This document shows positions 49,226 to 59,835 of a stretch of DNA of 64,000 nt, piece by piece. Numbering within the stretch: position 1 is the first letter of the stretch; every line of letters starts with the position of its first letter. The stretch is from Siphonodentalium dalli (lineage: Eukaryota > Mollusca > Scaphopoda > Gadilida > Siphonodentaliidae): positions 128,531,989 to 128,595,988 of the forward strand of contig CP136068.1 of the NCBI GenBank assembly GCA_032622095.1. Direction: 5' to 3'. The notes beneath the pieces were generated by a model. The model ran no database searches and was not told the DNA's origin. It saw nothing but the letters and a program-made list of their open reading frames with translations. Position numbers and translations under genes: made by a program.

Positions 49226-49959
49226 ACGATTTGATAGCAAAGATACTTAATCAGGGTTCACGATTAGATAGTGATTGATATTCAATCACAATTACACGTG
49301 GCACACGAGGTTAGGATTGCTATTGAATTTGATCAATACAAATGTCCGCTATTTCATTTAAAGTACGTTCTATATAAGAGTCATCGCCCTTCCAATTTAC
49401 TTATTTCGAAATGTAATCCTAAACTCCCGTGTCATCTATTACAGCCTAACAAAAATCAGACCATGTTTCATTTCAATCAACTTACCGCCTGATGACTCTC
49501 ATGGTTAAAATGATTTCAAACGAGACAAATCTAGCCAATACGGAGCAAGCGATGCCTTGATTGACCTATGCATAGCTTCCTGGAAATTCAATTAATATTC
49601 ACTTATTCATACAAGCCACACCCGCGGCATTTGACTACAATCTTATGAAGTTATCGCTATATTTTCATTACATTGTGCTTTATTATATAGCATCTGAATT
49701 GCTAAACTTGTATTCTGCATGTGCAGTGAAGCAATTAACCTTGAGAACATTTTATTGCACATGTTTACATGACCTCGGGCGCACTTGTGTCCAGATATGT
49801 GTGTGTTTCGCAATGATAAACACTGCCTTATGAATATTAATTGGTTTTCGCCAAAAAAAAGAAGGAATCCCCCCTTCATCTCTGAAATCAGATACAATGC
49901 GAGCTATCTTATCGTGAAATTACTGAACCCCGATTAAGTATCTTTCGCTATCCAATCGT
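49226..49959. mobile_element. Possible ~734-bp element with 35-bp terminal inverted repeats
   Basis: The left end ACGATTTGATAGCAAAGATA and following CTTAATCAGGGTTCA (49226-49260) match the reverse complement of the right end (49924-49959) with about three differences including a one-base indel. Similarity does not continue outward. No target duplication is obvious. Small open frames inside (49271-49492, 49645-49833, 49897-49643) show no motif. Confidence 0.55.
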
Positions 49960-50384
49960 GTGCGTATTAGGTGCATAATTATTCGTCGAATCCTGGCGAA
50001 GTATATTACGTGGTGCTTTCGGACCAAGACTATTTCCATAGCAACCCAGGTTTGCAGTTTGTCGGTTTACAGTCTAATAATCGTGGTGTTCATAATTTAA
50101 TATATATATATACTCACTGTTTTCTTCTGCCTTTATTGGTTCTGATGAAATGCCGACTACTCGAATATTCTATAAAATAGAAATTGCCAACGTATTATGT
50201 ATATCGTATACCCGTATTAGTCTATCTCTATACGTTGATGGCTCGGAAATAGTCAGGTTCAGCCACACGCAAATATGTACGTGGTAACCTGTAAAATGTG
50301 TAATTGCTATGAAGATGCACATGGCGGGAACAGTGACATTATTTTGCGGCGGCAAACCCACATGTTAAATAATATCGGCCAACG
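49960..50384. other. No feature recognised
   Basis: AT-rich sequence with short frames on both strands and no supporting signals. Confidence 0.4.
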
Positions 50385-50665
50385 TCTAGCGATACGTGTA
50401 AATAATACTCGGCGTTTTGTTAAAGACATATTATGGACTTGTTCACGTGCATGCAACTGGTAAGTTTGTATTCAGGCACCATGCCAACTGAGATAATGTA
50501 GCATTCTACTATCATAGCCGAAAATCTGAAGAAAATCGACCGTACCACTCCAAAGAAAACAGCGTCCGAACTACGCTCAAATAATATATGTAAAATATAA
50601 CTACTTTGAGGAAAATTATTCACCATTTCTATTTGGTCACCCAACATCACATCACTTTAAGGTGC
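50385..50665. repeat. Dispersed repeat, copy 2 (partner at 8.54-8.96 kb)
   Basis: GTTAAAGACATATTATGGAC, GCCAACTGAGATAATGTAGC, ATTCTACTATCATAGCC, AATCGACCGTACCACTCC, GAACTACGCTCAA and CACATCACTTTAA are in the same order as in copy 1 at 8.54-8.96 kb, where the last landmark lies farther away. Confidence 0.65.
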
Positions 50666-50997
50666 CACACTGCGACCACGGATACCATTAAAGGGACCCA
50701 TATGCACTCGCAGTGAGTAAATGTGTGAAAAAATAAAATTCTGTAAAACAAACTCCACCAAGAAGAACAAGGAGAAATGGATAAACTTTATTCTGATATT
50801 AAATATTTATAGTTCTTTCGTGCACTGAACCATTGTAATATAAACAAAACTGTTTTATAAAAGTTATTAGGAATGGATTAAATTATGTTTACACTAAGAT
50901 TGGCTCACGAAACTCTTAATGATTTTGTGTCAAATCGGACCGTGGATCATTAACATGCATTTAATTAAAATAAATTAAGACTATAAGCTAAGCCTAC

Positions 50998-51113
50998 CAG
51001 CTGTGCCTTCAGCCAATATCGGGTTCTTTCGATAACTTCTGAGAATTTTCCGTACAATGCTTTCTTGTCTATATACGGTCCGCGTAGTATCTCTGGCGTG
51101 AAAATCTCTGTCC
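50998..51113 (-). CDS. Candidate exon with a module related to the 43.0-43.25 kb exon
   Basis: On the minus strand GTTTCTTTTACATTCTCAG is a strong 3' splice site. The exon reads TEIFTPEILRGPYIDK and then YGKFSEVIERTRYWLKAQL, and ends at CTG|GTAGGC, a weak donor; if unspliced the frame stops 11 codons later (50965). The start is phase 1, like the other three exons, but the end is phase 0, so it does not join directly to the 90-bp exon; an intermediate exon or a separate gene is needed. GTEIF...E and R-x(2)-YWL echo GTAVY...E and R-x(3)-WL at 43.0-43.25 kb. Confidence 0.4.
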
Positions 51114-51229
51114 CTGAGAATGTAAAAGAAACTTCGTTGGGGAAGCAGTTTGACGCCACACATGGGCGTGGTGGGTGACATGGGGCATGGGGTGTCTCAA
51201 CCCCAAGTTGTCCCAACTTTGGTAAAGAT

Positions 51230-51354
51230 GTTAGGCGGAATTAGGTTTAAATGCTTGGTTTTAAATGTAAATTTAGTACAACGATGGGGCATTCAGACAA
51301 ATTTGAAAATAAAGAGCGTTTTATTGATAGATACGCTGAATTAGGTTTAAATGC
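51230..51354 (+). repeat. Partial unit of the ~330-bp AATAAAGAGCG repeat, interrupted on its right
   Basis: GAAAATAAAGAGCGTTTTAT, then GATACGCTGAATTAGGTTTA and AATGC, match 52705-52754 and 57402-57453. The unit is cut after AATGC by the TTAA element starting at 51355, and its expected continuation (GTGACGTGTACC) resumes at 52430. Confidence 0.7.
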
Positions 51355-51842
51355 TTAAAGGTACTCAACCCGTAAAGAGGGTCCCCATCTCAACAGATTC
51401 CAACAACAACAATCCGATCAGAGGGTCCTATATTACTATTTCTTTGGCTTTGGGGGTAAAAAATATTTGATTCGAGTCGAGGAACCCATCAAACAAAGCT
51501 CAGAGTCATTAGATATTGATTTTTGAAAATTCTTATGTTCTCGAGATGAGTACTTATAACTGCCGTCAATTTGGTAACATGCTCGAGATTTTACGCCAAA
51601 ATTCTATTCAAACAGACAAGGATGGATAACTCTATAATCAAGTGGGTAATAATAACGAATTTTTTACTATCTTCTGGGCCAGAAAGAATTCCCGATAATG
51701 AAAAATAATAGATTTCTAAAATCGATATCTAACAAATCTGAGCTTTGATGGGTGACTTCCTCGACTCGAATCAAATATTTTTGACCCCCGAAGCCATTGA
51801 AATAGTAATTGAGAGGAGTTTTATCGGGTTGAGTACCTTTAA
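51355..51842. mobile_element. Intact TTAA-flanked MITE, AGGTACTCAA family
   Basis: TTAA at 51355-51358 and 51839-51842 flanks a 480-bp element whose ends AGGTACTCAACCCG and CGGGTTGAGTACCT are perfect inverted repeats. Degenerate relatives are at 11.16 and 12.84 kb. TTAA target choice suggests piggyBac-type mobilisation, although the AGG terminus is not the canonical CCC. It has no coding capacity. Confidence 0.8.
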
Positions 51843-52429
51843 AGGGGTACTGTACGCCATTTTCATTAAATTTCCGGTGACAACAACGATCTAATATCGA
51901 TAATATATAGAAACTTAAGTAATTTGAGTCGAAGATGTATTCTGTAAACGCTCAGGTTAATAGGCTATCTTAAAATTTAATAATTTAAAAGTTAATAATT
52001 TGATATAAATTGAATTTATGACTGGAGCCATAAAATGGCGTCAATTAAATTACGAATTTTTGTAATCAAACAAAGTAATTGAGGGATACTGGATTGTTAA
52101 ACCGATCGCACACACGATCGCTTAAAATATTATGATGATACGGGGAGAACACTCAAGCCACTCACTGACTATCGACGATACAATAACTTAAATGATTATA
52201 TGGGACTAGTATGCCTATAATATAACTTTTATTTGATTCATTTGGTTGAAAACTGTACAAAAATTACTCGACAACGACAATTTGTATTTTTGCATTCCGG
52301 TAAATTTGTCATCCGTAACACTACTTCGTACTCAACAGACTTTCAAATAATGAAAAAATTGTTACCTTATTTTCCGACTCGGAGACTATAGAAACCAACA
52401 ACAACATTTGGCGTACAGTACCCCTTTAA
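51839..52429. mobile_element. Second TTAA-flanked MITE, AGGGGTACTGTACGCCA family
   Basis: TTAA at 51839-51842, shared with the previous element, and at 52426-52429 flanks a 583-bp element with perfect 17-bp inverted ends AGGGGTACTGTACGCCA and TGGCGTACAGTACCCCT. No reading frame. The two elements abut exactly at one TTAA. Confidence 0.85.
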
Positions 52430-52944
52430 GTGACGTGTACCTTTACAATAGTATGCTATAGGAACCATTTCTGAAGTAATGACACCTTATTATTAGCAGT
52501 AACATTGTGCCAATGCTATTTTCTCTTATGTATGTCTGTCTCCCATAAATGTACAGGCAAATATGACCTATAACTTGAAGGTAAGTGGCCAATCTGTTTT
52601 ACAATGTTGTTGTCGTTTAACATACATTTCGTCAATTTTATATGAATGAAAGCATGTAGATTGCAAAAATCTTTGTTAAAACTAGGGACATTCAAACAAT
52701 TTTGAAAATAAAGAGCGTTTTTATTAATGTATACGCGGAATTAGGTTTAAATGCATAAGTGACGTGTACCTTTAAGGTATGTGACCAAAATGCGGTCAAA
52801 TGTATGAACCATTTCTAAACTAAATAACACCTTATTATTAACAGTAACAGTAGCCAATGCATTCTCTTATATATGTGAGTAACCCATAAATGTACATGCA
52901 AATATGATGTATAACTTGAAGGTAAGTGGCCAATGTGTATATAA
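52430..52944 (+). repeat. Tandem ~330-bp repeat units (GTGACGTGTACCTTTA start)
   Basis: The unit 52430-52758 is followed by a second unit from 52759, both beginning GTGACGTGTACCTTTA and both containing ACACCTTATTATTA, GCCAATGC-TTCTCTTAT, CCCATAAATGTACA and AACTTGAAGGTAAGTGGCC. The second unit is broken near 52944 by the LINE and seems to continue after 57208. The junction AAATGC-ATAA-GTGACG at 52750-52763 is the empty version of the site occupied by the TTAA elements. Confidence 0.75.
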
Positions 52945-52970
52945 TGATAAATCTCAACCACATATAATTA

Positions 52971-55900
52971 TGGATGAGCAATATTTGCCCGATGTCCGTA
53001 AATCTATAACTGACTCTCATCACATTTCAGATACCTCTATGCTGGGCACAGGTGAGTTAGAACCATTCGGTGGTATTACACAAGAATGGATTTATACAAA
53101 CACTAGTGTGTTTATCGATTTTTTAAATGATAATTCATCTGTCAACTATGACGATGACCACGACGAGGACAGTGATGAAAATGATGATGATGACGATGAT
53201 GACGATGATGATGATGATGACGATGATGATGATTATGACGACGACGATTGTGATGACGATGACAGTGATGACGATAACGTCGATGATAATGATGCTGATG
53301 ACGGTAACGATGGTGCTGGTATTGACGATGGCACAAGTAAGTTGAAGTTCATAGCACTAAATGTAGGCGGCATACGGAAGCGCCTTCATTATCCTGAACT
53401 TGTGTCACTCTTGAATATATATGATATAGTGTGTTTGTCAGAAACGAAGCTGTATGCAGAGGAATCAGTTATCATTCCAAACTTCGAAATTATATCAAAT
53501 GTATGTAAAAGCCACTTCTAGTGGCAGCCGGGCAGGTGGTATTTTAATTGCTACAAAGACAGCTTCACGTTTGCGTATTGACGTGATACGAAGCGAACTC
53601 AAAAGTGTTGCATGGGTTAAAATTGGTCGACCCGGACACAAGGCAGATAGTTGTCTGATTCTAGGGGCGGTATATAATCCCCCCCCCCCCCCGAAAACAC
53701 AAATTATGCTGATAGTAAGTGGCATTCGGACTTACAATTAGAAATTATACGTTTACGAGAACTTAGTCATGATATACTCCTTATGGGGGATTTTAATGCA
53801 CGAACGGCTCTATTGGATGACCGTATTGAAAATAATAATATTACACTAGCCGGGGCGCAAGTGCGATACTAGATGAATACATGTTTGACGTTAGCACGGA
53901 GTCAGATATTCTCATTCCGGCGCGATGTTCCGAAGACACCGGGAGGCCTACCACATACGGATACAGATTTATTGACGCATGTCGCTTCAGCAACATGTAC
54001 ATAGTTAATGGTCGCGTAGGCAGTGATAAAGGGATTGGTAAGCGCACATGCAGAGACGCAAGCCTTGTTGACTATGCAATCGCTTCAAAAGATGTATTTG
54101 CGCGTGTATGGGAGTTTGAAGTATTGGAATTCTCATGTTTGAATTCAGATGTGCATTGTGGTATAAGTTTGGAACTTAAAACGCAACCCCGTGATGTGCG
54201 AGCTCTTACCAAACAAACCAACATACGTGCCGAATTGTCATTCAATTAAACCGATAATCAAACCGTGGAATGATATGAAAGCGCAGGATTGTATAGCGGG
54301 AGTTAAAGAACGTTCAGATGAAATAGAATCCACACTTAAAGCAGTTGAAAAGGCTCCATCGCAGTCATCGGGCTGCTTTTGGAAAACTTTGAAAAATTTT
54401 ACAAACGATAGTGCACGTGTAGCAGTTGAACATATTAACCTTGATAGTTTATTCGATCATTTTAAGGCATTGAATGAGGCAACAAATGATACTGACTTGA
54501 CTTCGCTCATCGATAGTATGTATGCCCTCAATAACGCAGACGGCGAGCTCAATTTACCTATTGAAACGCATGAAATCATTGATGTGGTTAATTCTTTGAA
54601 AGTAAATAAAGCTGCTGGCGTTGATCAGGTAAGTAATCGTTATATCAAATCTACAATTGATGTACTTTTACCATATTACTCAAGATTATTCAACTTGGTA
54701 TTAGATACGGGAATATTCCCAGATGGGTGGGCTATCGGCATGATAATGCCACTGTATAAAAATAAAGGATGTAAAACCGACCCTAACTCATACCGAGGCA
54801 TCACCTTATTGAGCTGTATTGGTAAGATGTTCACTGGAATCCTGAATCGGCGTCTTGGAACTTATGTCGAGAGTAACAATTTGCTCAAGGATAACCAAAC
54901 GGGTTTTAGAAAGGGTCGCTCAACACTAGATAATATTTTCGTCTTATACAGCCTAACTGAAATTTACCTGCGTGATGGGAAGAAACTGTTCTGTACTTTC
55001 GTTGATTTTAAAAAGGCTTTCGATACTATTTGGCGAGAGGCGTTATGGGTGAAACATATGAGAACCGGAATCAACGGCAAGATATTTAATATAATCCGGA
55101 ACATGTACCAGGCTACAAAGTCTTGCGTAGTCAGCAATGGTCGGTTGTCAGATTATTTTGTAAGTAACGTAGGGGTAAAACAAGGCGATATCTATCCCCT
55201 CTCCTGTTCTCTTTTTACTTAAATGATCTGGAAGATTTTCTAGAAAATTGCGTTACCGAGGGGTTAAAGTATCTTAACGATCGAGTTTCCATGAGTTAGT
55301 GATTTATCTCAAACTATGGTGCATCTTATATGCAGATGATACTGTTTTGTTTGCGGACAATCCATATGAAATGCAACGAATTTTAGATGCTTTTTCTGAC
55401 TATTCAGAGTCTTGGGAGCTCAAAATTAACACTAAAAAAACTAAGACATTGAATTATTTTATAACGGACGATTCTGTCGGGCAATCAAGTTGATAAAAAT
55501 GAAATCGACAAAAGCTATGTACGGACTCCTGTCCAAGGTGAGAAATCTTCACCTATCTGCAGACTTAGCATTAAAACTTTTTGATTACCTCATACAACCC
55601 ATTCTGTTATATGGATGTGAATTGTGGGGCTTTGAGAATACTCGCGATATCGAGGCTGTCCATCATCTCAAATTATGTAAGCTCCTAACGAACATGAAAA
55701 TGAGTACTCCAAATTATATGGTTTATGGTGAGCTTGGAAGATGGCCATTGCGTGTTGAAATTGACAAGAGAATGACCTCATTTTGGAGCCGCCTAATGAC
55801 GAAAAAAAAGTAATCACCCCTACATATTGTACAAGTTAATTTTAGCTATGAAAGGCGGTGGCAAAATAATACGATACCTTGATCACATTGAAGACATTTT

Positions 55901-56351
55901 TGTGCGTGCGGATTGCGAAGACAACTGGAAAACACAGTTACCCGTTTCGAATACTAAACTTCAATATATGCACAAAAAACTACTTGGTAATTTTTTCCTC
56001 CAGTGGAATAATGAAGTTTCTCAATCGTCACGAGGAGAATTTTATCGTAATCTGAAAAAATGTCCTTCGCTTAGTCGTTTTTATGTTGAATGTCCCTTTA
56101 ATTCAATTATCTCGCTACAGAGAATTCGTACATCAAATCATAGATTAGGCGTTGAGACTATGAAGTGGGCAAAATCTAAGAACCAAAAGAAAGGGATATC
56201 TGGAATTGGCTCATGTCAGTTATGTGGCGCCATCATGTGCGATGAATATCATTTTGTAATAGTTTGTCCAAATTTACGTGAATACCGGATGGAATATATT
56301 GACGAATCGATCTGGAAAAATCCATCGCGAGAGTCTTTTTATGATTATTAA
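52971..56351 (+). pseudogene. LINE ORF: endonuclease-reverse transcriptase, multiply frameshifted
   Basis: From 52971 an acidic N-terminus leads into an EEP endonuclease (FIALNVGGIRK, LSETKLYAEE; GDFNART near 53795; NMYIVNGRVG and SLVDYAIASK near 54000-54090). The frame changes near 53510, again at the C-run (53679-53692), near 53865 and near 54200. The reverse transcriptase is open over 54191-55222 with FVDFKKAFDTIW (motif A) and GVKQGD (motif B); FYLNDLEDFLEN follows in another frame, and LYADDTVLFA (catalytic YADD) lies at about 55320-55350. Between 55480 and 55500 the usual thumb start appears deleted. The C-terminal part (55827-56351) has IRTSNHRL and C-x2-C-x8-H-x4-C. It cannot make a functional protein as it stands. 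Confidence 0.85.
53148..53331 (+). repeat. GAT/GAC trinucleotide tract encoding Asp runs
   Basis: About 60 codons are mostly GAT and GAC with scattered Asn, Ser, Val and Tyr. The tract lies within the LINE ORF just before the endonuclease. The Met/Thr-rich and His/Arg-rich frames seen in other frames and on the other strand are by-products of this trinucleotide repeat. Confidence 0.9.
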
Positions 56352-56627
56352 ATTCTTCTGACACAATGAAGCTAAACAAACTTTCAAACTTTATAAAAAT
56401 CGGATTGAAACAATTTAAATAACTATTCAAATATTTGGCGAGCGTGGTGCTTATATGAGGGTGCGTCTGTATGTGTGAACATGCAGACATACATATATGT
56501 GAAGATCACGTCGTAGATTCCTTATTCATAGTACAACTATGCATATTATGTTGCTATTTGTATGGTTTCTACGTGTGTTAGATATGCAAAATTCCATAAC
56601 GAATATCGAGTGTGCCATAATACAATG

Positions 56628-56850
56628 TCTATGTGTATGTGTTTATATATGTATATATATGTATATATGTGTGTATATGTATGTATATGTATATATATAT
56701 GTATTTATGTGTATATATATGTATGTGTATGTATATGTTTGTATGCATGTATATTTATACATATGTATGTATGTTTGTGTGTGTAGGTATATGCATGAGT
56801 ATGTATACGTATATATGTGTGTATTTATAAGTGTGTGTATACATTATATG
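56628..56850. repeat. Degenerate TATG/TGTATA microsatellite
   Basis: Alternating TG and TA steps with units such as TATATGTATG fill the LINE 3' untranslated region. Three Tyr/Val/Cys/Met-rich open frames here are low-complexity artefacts. Confidence 0.9.
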
Positions 56851-57207
56851 AGTCAATTTAATTACAGATAATAATCATGTACGTAATATTGGTACATCAT
56901 CATTTACAACAACTTGGTTTCGAAAAAGAAAATGAGAAAACAGTACTATATATACTAACCATGATGTATATTTATGTAATTTCTTCTTTTTTTCCCGGTT
57001 CGCTTAGAATCTTTAAATAAGTCTATCGAGATCTGTATTGTTCTATTCCGGACATGTTAATGCAATATTGGACTGTAACTGATTATTATCTGCATTGTAT
57101 TCTGTCTATGTATACCCCGGAAAGTTCTAATTTGTATATAGTGTATATATGTTTTCTCATGTAAATGTATTATAATGGCTGAGAATAAAGCATTACTTAC
57201 TTACTTA

Positions 57208-57480
57208 CAATGCTGTTGTCATAACACGAATTGCATCCCATCCCTCTAACTTCCACATGTACATCAAATGTACATGCATATGTAATGTATAACTTGAATT
57301 CCAATTTGTTACAATGCTGTGGGTATTGGGTAATTTTATATGAGTGAAAGCATGTATATTGCGAACATGTATATCAAAACTAGGGACATTCCGACAATTT
57401 TGAAATTAAAGAGCGTTTTTATTGATGGATACGCTGAATTAAATTTAAATGCATAAGAGCCGTGTACCTTTAAGGTATGT
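57208..57480 (+). repeat. Repeat unit resuming after the LINE
   Basis: ATGTACATGCATATGTAATG, TATAACTTGAA, TTTTATATGAGTGAAAGCAT, AAACTAGGGACATTC, AAATTAAAGAGCGTTTTTAT, GAATTAAATTTAAATGCATA and GTGTACCTTTAAGGTATGT match 52570-52785 in order. A part of the unit near its start is duplicated on both sides of the LINE. Confidence 0.7.
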
Positions 57481-57557
57481 CACACCCAGACGTCGTCAGC
57501 GACGTCCGCGCGTTTTACACATAACACAATGCCACTATCTCATATCATTTCTCCACG

Positions 57558-57989
57558 ATGGAATACGCAGCTAATGATATTGGATGTTATGTGAGAGCCA
57601 TCCGTGTAACGGCCCCGAGGGACATAGTGGTGTGGAAGACCCTTTCATGGGCAGTGTATGGCACAGGTGAAAAGTTCTTTGAACATTTCACTCTTGTCTG
57701 TACAGTGTGGGCTTTCAACCCTACACTGTTCAACGGATACGAGATAGAACACATCGAATGGCTTGGCACAACATATCTCTTGCTCACGATAGCGGCAACC
57801 CTTCTATAGAGAAAGCGCAGGTTTTGGAGAGAGAAAAAGAAATACACATTAGACGTATGCCCAATGAAGGATGTGAGTGTACCGAAAGGTATATTTCCAT
57901 CTCTCATCGAGGGTACGCTTGTGTTTCGGGAGTTGGACCAAGAGGATGGATTTGAGTTCATTAAGCCCCCTTATCCACTTTTCTTGTAA
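57558..57989 (+). pseudogene. Unrecognised coding remnant with one in-frame TAG
   Basis: From ATG 57558 the frame is open for 83 codons, hits TAG at 57807-57809, and then stays open to TAA at 57987-57989, 143 codons in all. The second half (basic KRRFWREKKK, then VPKGIFPSLIEGTLVF and PPYPLF at the end) has a protein-like composition; the first half is hydrophobic and aromatic-rich. I recognise no family. It lies directly after the 330-bp repeat and directly before a LINE tail. An open minus-strand frame over the same region is less protein-like. Confidence 0.4.
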
Positions 57990-58120
57990 ATACTTTTCAT
58001 ATATTATAATGTATATCAATTGTATATCTATTATGTAAGTCATGTACATAAAATGTATTATATGTTATCTTAATACCTATGTATTATGGGTCAATAAGAT
58101 TAATCGAATTGAATTGAATT
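57990..58120 (+). mobile_element. LINE 3' end with GAATT tail
   Basis: AT-rich sequence ends in GGGTCAATAAGATTAATCG followed by AATTGAATTGAATTG (about 58105-58120). A polyadenylation-like motif plus short tandem tail is characteristic of CR1/L2-like LINEs. It is heavily 5'-truncated; its left border may coincide with the end of the frame at 57989. Confidence 0.5.
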
Positions 58121-58225
58121 GTGATCTGATGTAAAACGGCCCTTTTCAGTGCCACCAAAACTTTGCTATAAGATTACTCTTGTGTGTACATTTCACAGAA
58201 GAAAGCTGCGCGATGTGCAGGCGAT

Positions 58226-58588
58226 ATGAACACATTAAAAAGTATGTTGAAACGCGTCAACGATGATGCGGAAGCGGTGGAAGTGCGGTCTGATAAGGTT
58301 GATCAACTGATGGAAGAAGAGGGCATATCTGAAGAAGAGGCTTAGGAAACAGCTCAACGAGAATGCATCGACACATAGTTTGGACTCTTTCGCAAAAGTT
58401 ACAGACGTTTGATAGAATACCATGCAGTATCGATTGAAAAAAAACCCATACATAACACTACCATGAAGAAAATGGTCAGACTGACCAAACTCGGATATAA
58501 TAATGAATGGGTTGCGGATGAAGCGATGAGAAACTTCAAAAAACTCCTAGAAATAAATATAATGGTTGAAGATTCAGACAGTGATTAA
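58226..58588 (+). pseudogene. Unrecognised coding remnant with two in-frame TAGs
   Basis: The frame from ATG 58226 to TAA 58586-58588 is 121 codons long and broken only by TAG at 58343-58345 and 58376-58378. It begins with an acidic, helix-like segment (VDQLMEEEGISEEEA), and ends with MKKMVRLTKLGYNNEW... and an acidic EDSDSD tail. AATAAA at 58594-58599 is six bases after the stop, an unusually compact arrangement. TGTGTACATTTCACAG (ending 58201) could be a 3' splice site. The family is not recognised; a retroposed host gene or an old viral insertion are both possible. Confidence 0.4.
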
Positions 58589-58618
58589 ATTTCAATAAAC
58601 TTCATCAAAATGTTATTC

Positions 58619-58805
58619 TCGTCCTTTTAACTTTCACCCATTGCGTGTTTCTTGTGTTTCTTTAACATTCATTCACAATGAGTGCCGTGTGTCCCTTTAT
58701 AGTGCATTGTGTTCCCTTTAACTTGCACATACCGAGATTACCCTTTTAATATTCCCCACCGTGAGTGCAGTGCCCCCTTTAATGATGTCATAGCGTGGGT
58801 GCACA
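58619..58805. repeat. Degenerate ~40-bp minisatellite (CCTTTAAC...GTGAGTG)
   Basis: About five degenerate units pair CCTTTTAA or CCCTTTAA with a later AATGAGTGC, GTGAGTGC or GCGTGGGTGC segment between 58619 and 58805. Confidence 0.55.
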
Positions 58806-59635
58806 TAAGACTGTACTGTGAAAGGTTATAGCGCAGAAACAAACAGGAAAGATATTTTAATTAGTTATTAATGTGGATTCAAAGAGATTGGTTTACCATA
58901 TATGGAAGTCGAATGTTTTGAGCCACTATGCAATGGATCTATCAGTCTGCCTATGGCGTAAGATGGTAACACGTCTGGTTTTCGGTCCACATTGAGTTAT
59001 ATATGTAGTCGGATGAGAAAAGTTGTGCTTTATGTGATATAAATAGGAAAATGTATGAAATGGTGGTCTTATACGTTCAGCAAACTAATCACAGATTAAA
59101 CACCAATATTTGCATAACTCTCACTTACACGTGCGGAGAATATTCAAGTAATAGAGAGATGCTGTCGTTATCTGTATCGTGGCAGTTAATGACTTAAACG
59201 TGTGTTTAATTACGAAGCTTCGAGAAAGTGTCTGGCCCGTGTTGTATAGGAAAACATATCTCTGTGATTTACTTTATTTGATATTGATATGTTTTACCCC
59301 TAGTGCAGTTTGATTGATTCATGAGAATTCGATTACAGGTATCAAATCTTAAAGAGACCATATACGACACAGATATAAAACTTAAAGGGACCATATACGA
59401 TGCCATTGAAATTATGAAGGGATTTTAAATATGAGCCAGATAGAATGTTCCAGAAAAATTGTGTGGGTTGAAGATTACAGAGCGAATGCCTCGAGGCTTA
59501 ACTCATAGGTGCTTATAAGTTAATTAACAGAGTGCGTCTACCGTTTCTGTGTGTGTGAGAGAAAAGCATTGTTAGTTTAAATATTAAAGTGGCCGTATAC
59601 AGGTATGAATTTTAAAAACTTACACAAATCCATTA
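58806..59635. other. No gene; one short repeated phrase
   Basis: CTTAAAGAGACCATATACGA (59348) recurs as CTTAAAGGGACCATATACGA (59381) with an offset of 33 bp, and a weaker third copy lies near 59586. Otherwise nothing is recognised. Confidence 0.45.
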
Positions 59636-59835
59636 TGGATTTTACTAGAATGTTGTAGAAAAAAAAAATTTCCAGAATTTTCCAGAAGAAAAAATTGCTT
59701 GGGAAGGAGGGATTATTTTGGAGAATTTTACTAGAATTTTCCAGAAGTTAAATTGGATGGGAAGGAGGGAATATGTTGGAGAATTTTACTAGATTGTTCC
59801 AGAAGATAATATTGCGTGGGGAAGGACGGAATTAA
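59636..59835. repeat. ~58-bp tandem repeat, about three copies
   Basis: GAGAATTTTACTAGA at 59721 and 59779 (58 bp apart), with a more diverged copy at 59638, is each time followed by TTCCAGAAG and GGGAAGGANGGAAT. Confidence 0.75.

Larger units (their letters stand above)
52945..57207 (+). mobile_element. Near full-length, degenerate APE-type LINE
   Basis: The element is inferred from its place inside a repeat unit: sequence matching the unit stops at about 52945, and unit-like sequence (ACAATGCTGTTGTCAT; compare ACAATGTTGTTGTC at 52600) returns right after the tail TTACTTACTTACTTAC (about 57193-57207). AATAAA lies at 57184-57189. Inside are an endonuclease, reverse transcriptase and C-terminal zinc knuckle in the usual LINE order with no RNase H seen. 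The clade is not assigned; the domain set fits the CR1/L2/Jockey-like group. The exact 5' end and target duplication are uncertain. Confidence 0.8.

Noticed and set aside
53127-53345. Met/Thr-rich plus-strand and His/Arg-rich minus-strand frames
   Set aside because: Shadow frames of the GAT/GAC tract within the LINE ORF.
56539-56871. Tyr/Val/Cys/Met-rich frame of 110 codons
   Set aside because: Translation of a TATG/TGTATA microsatellite in the LINE 3' untranslated region.
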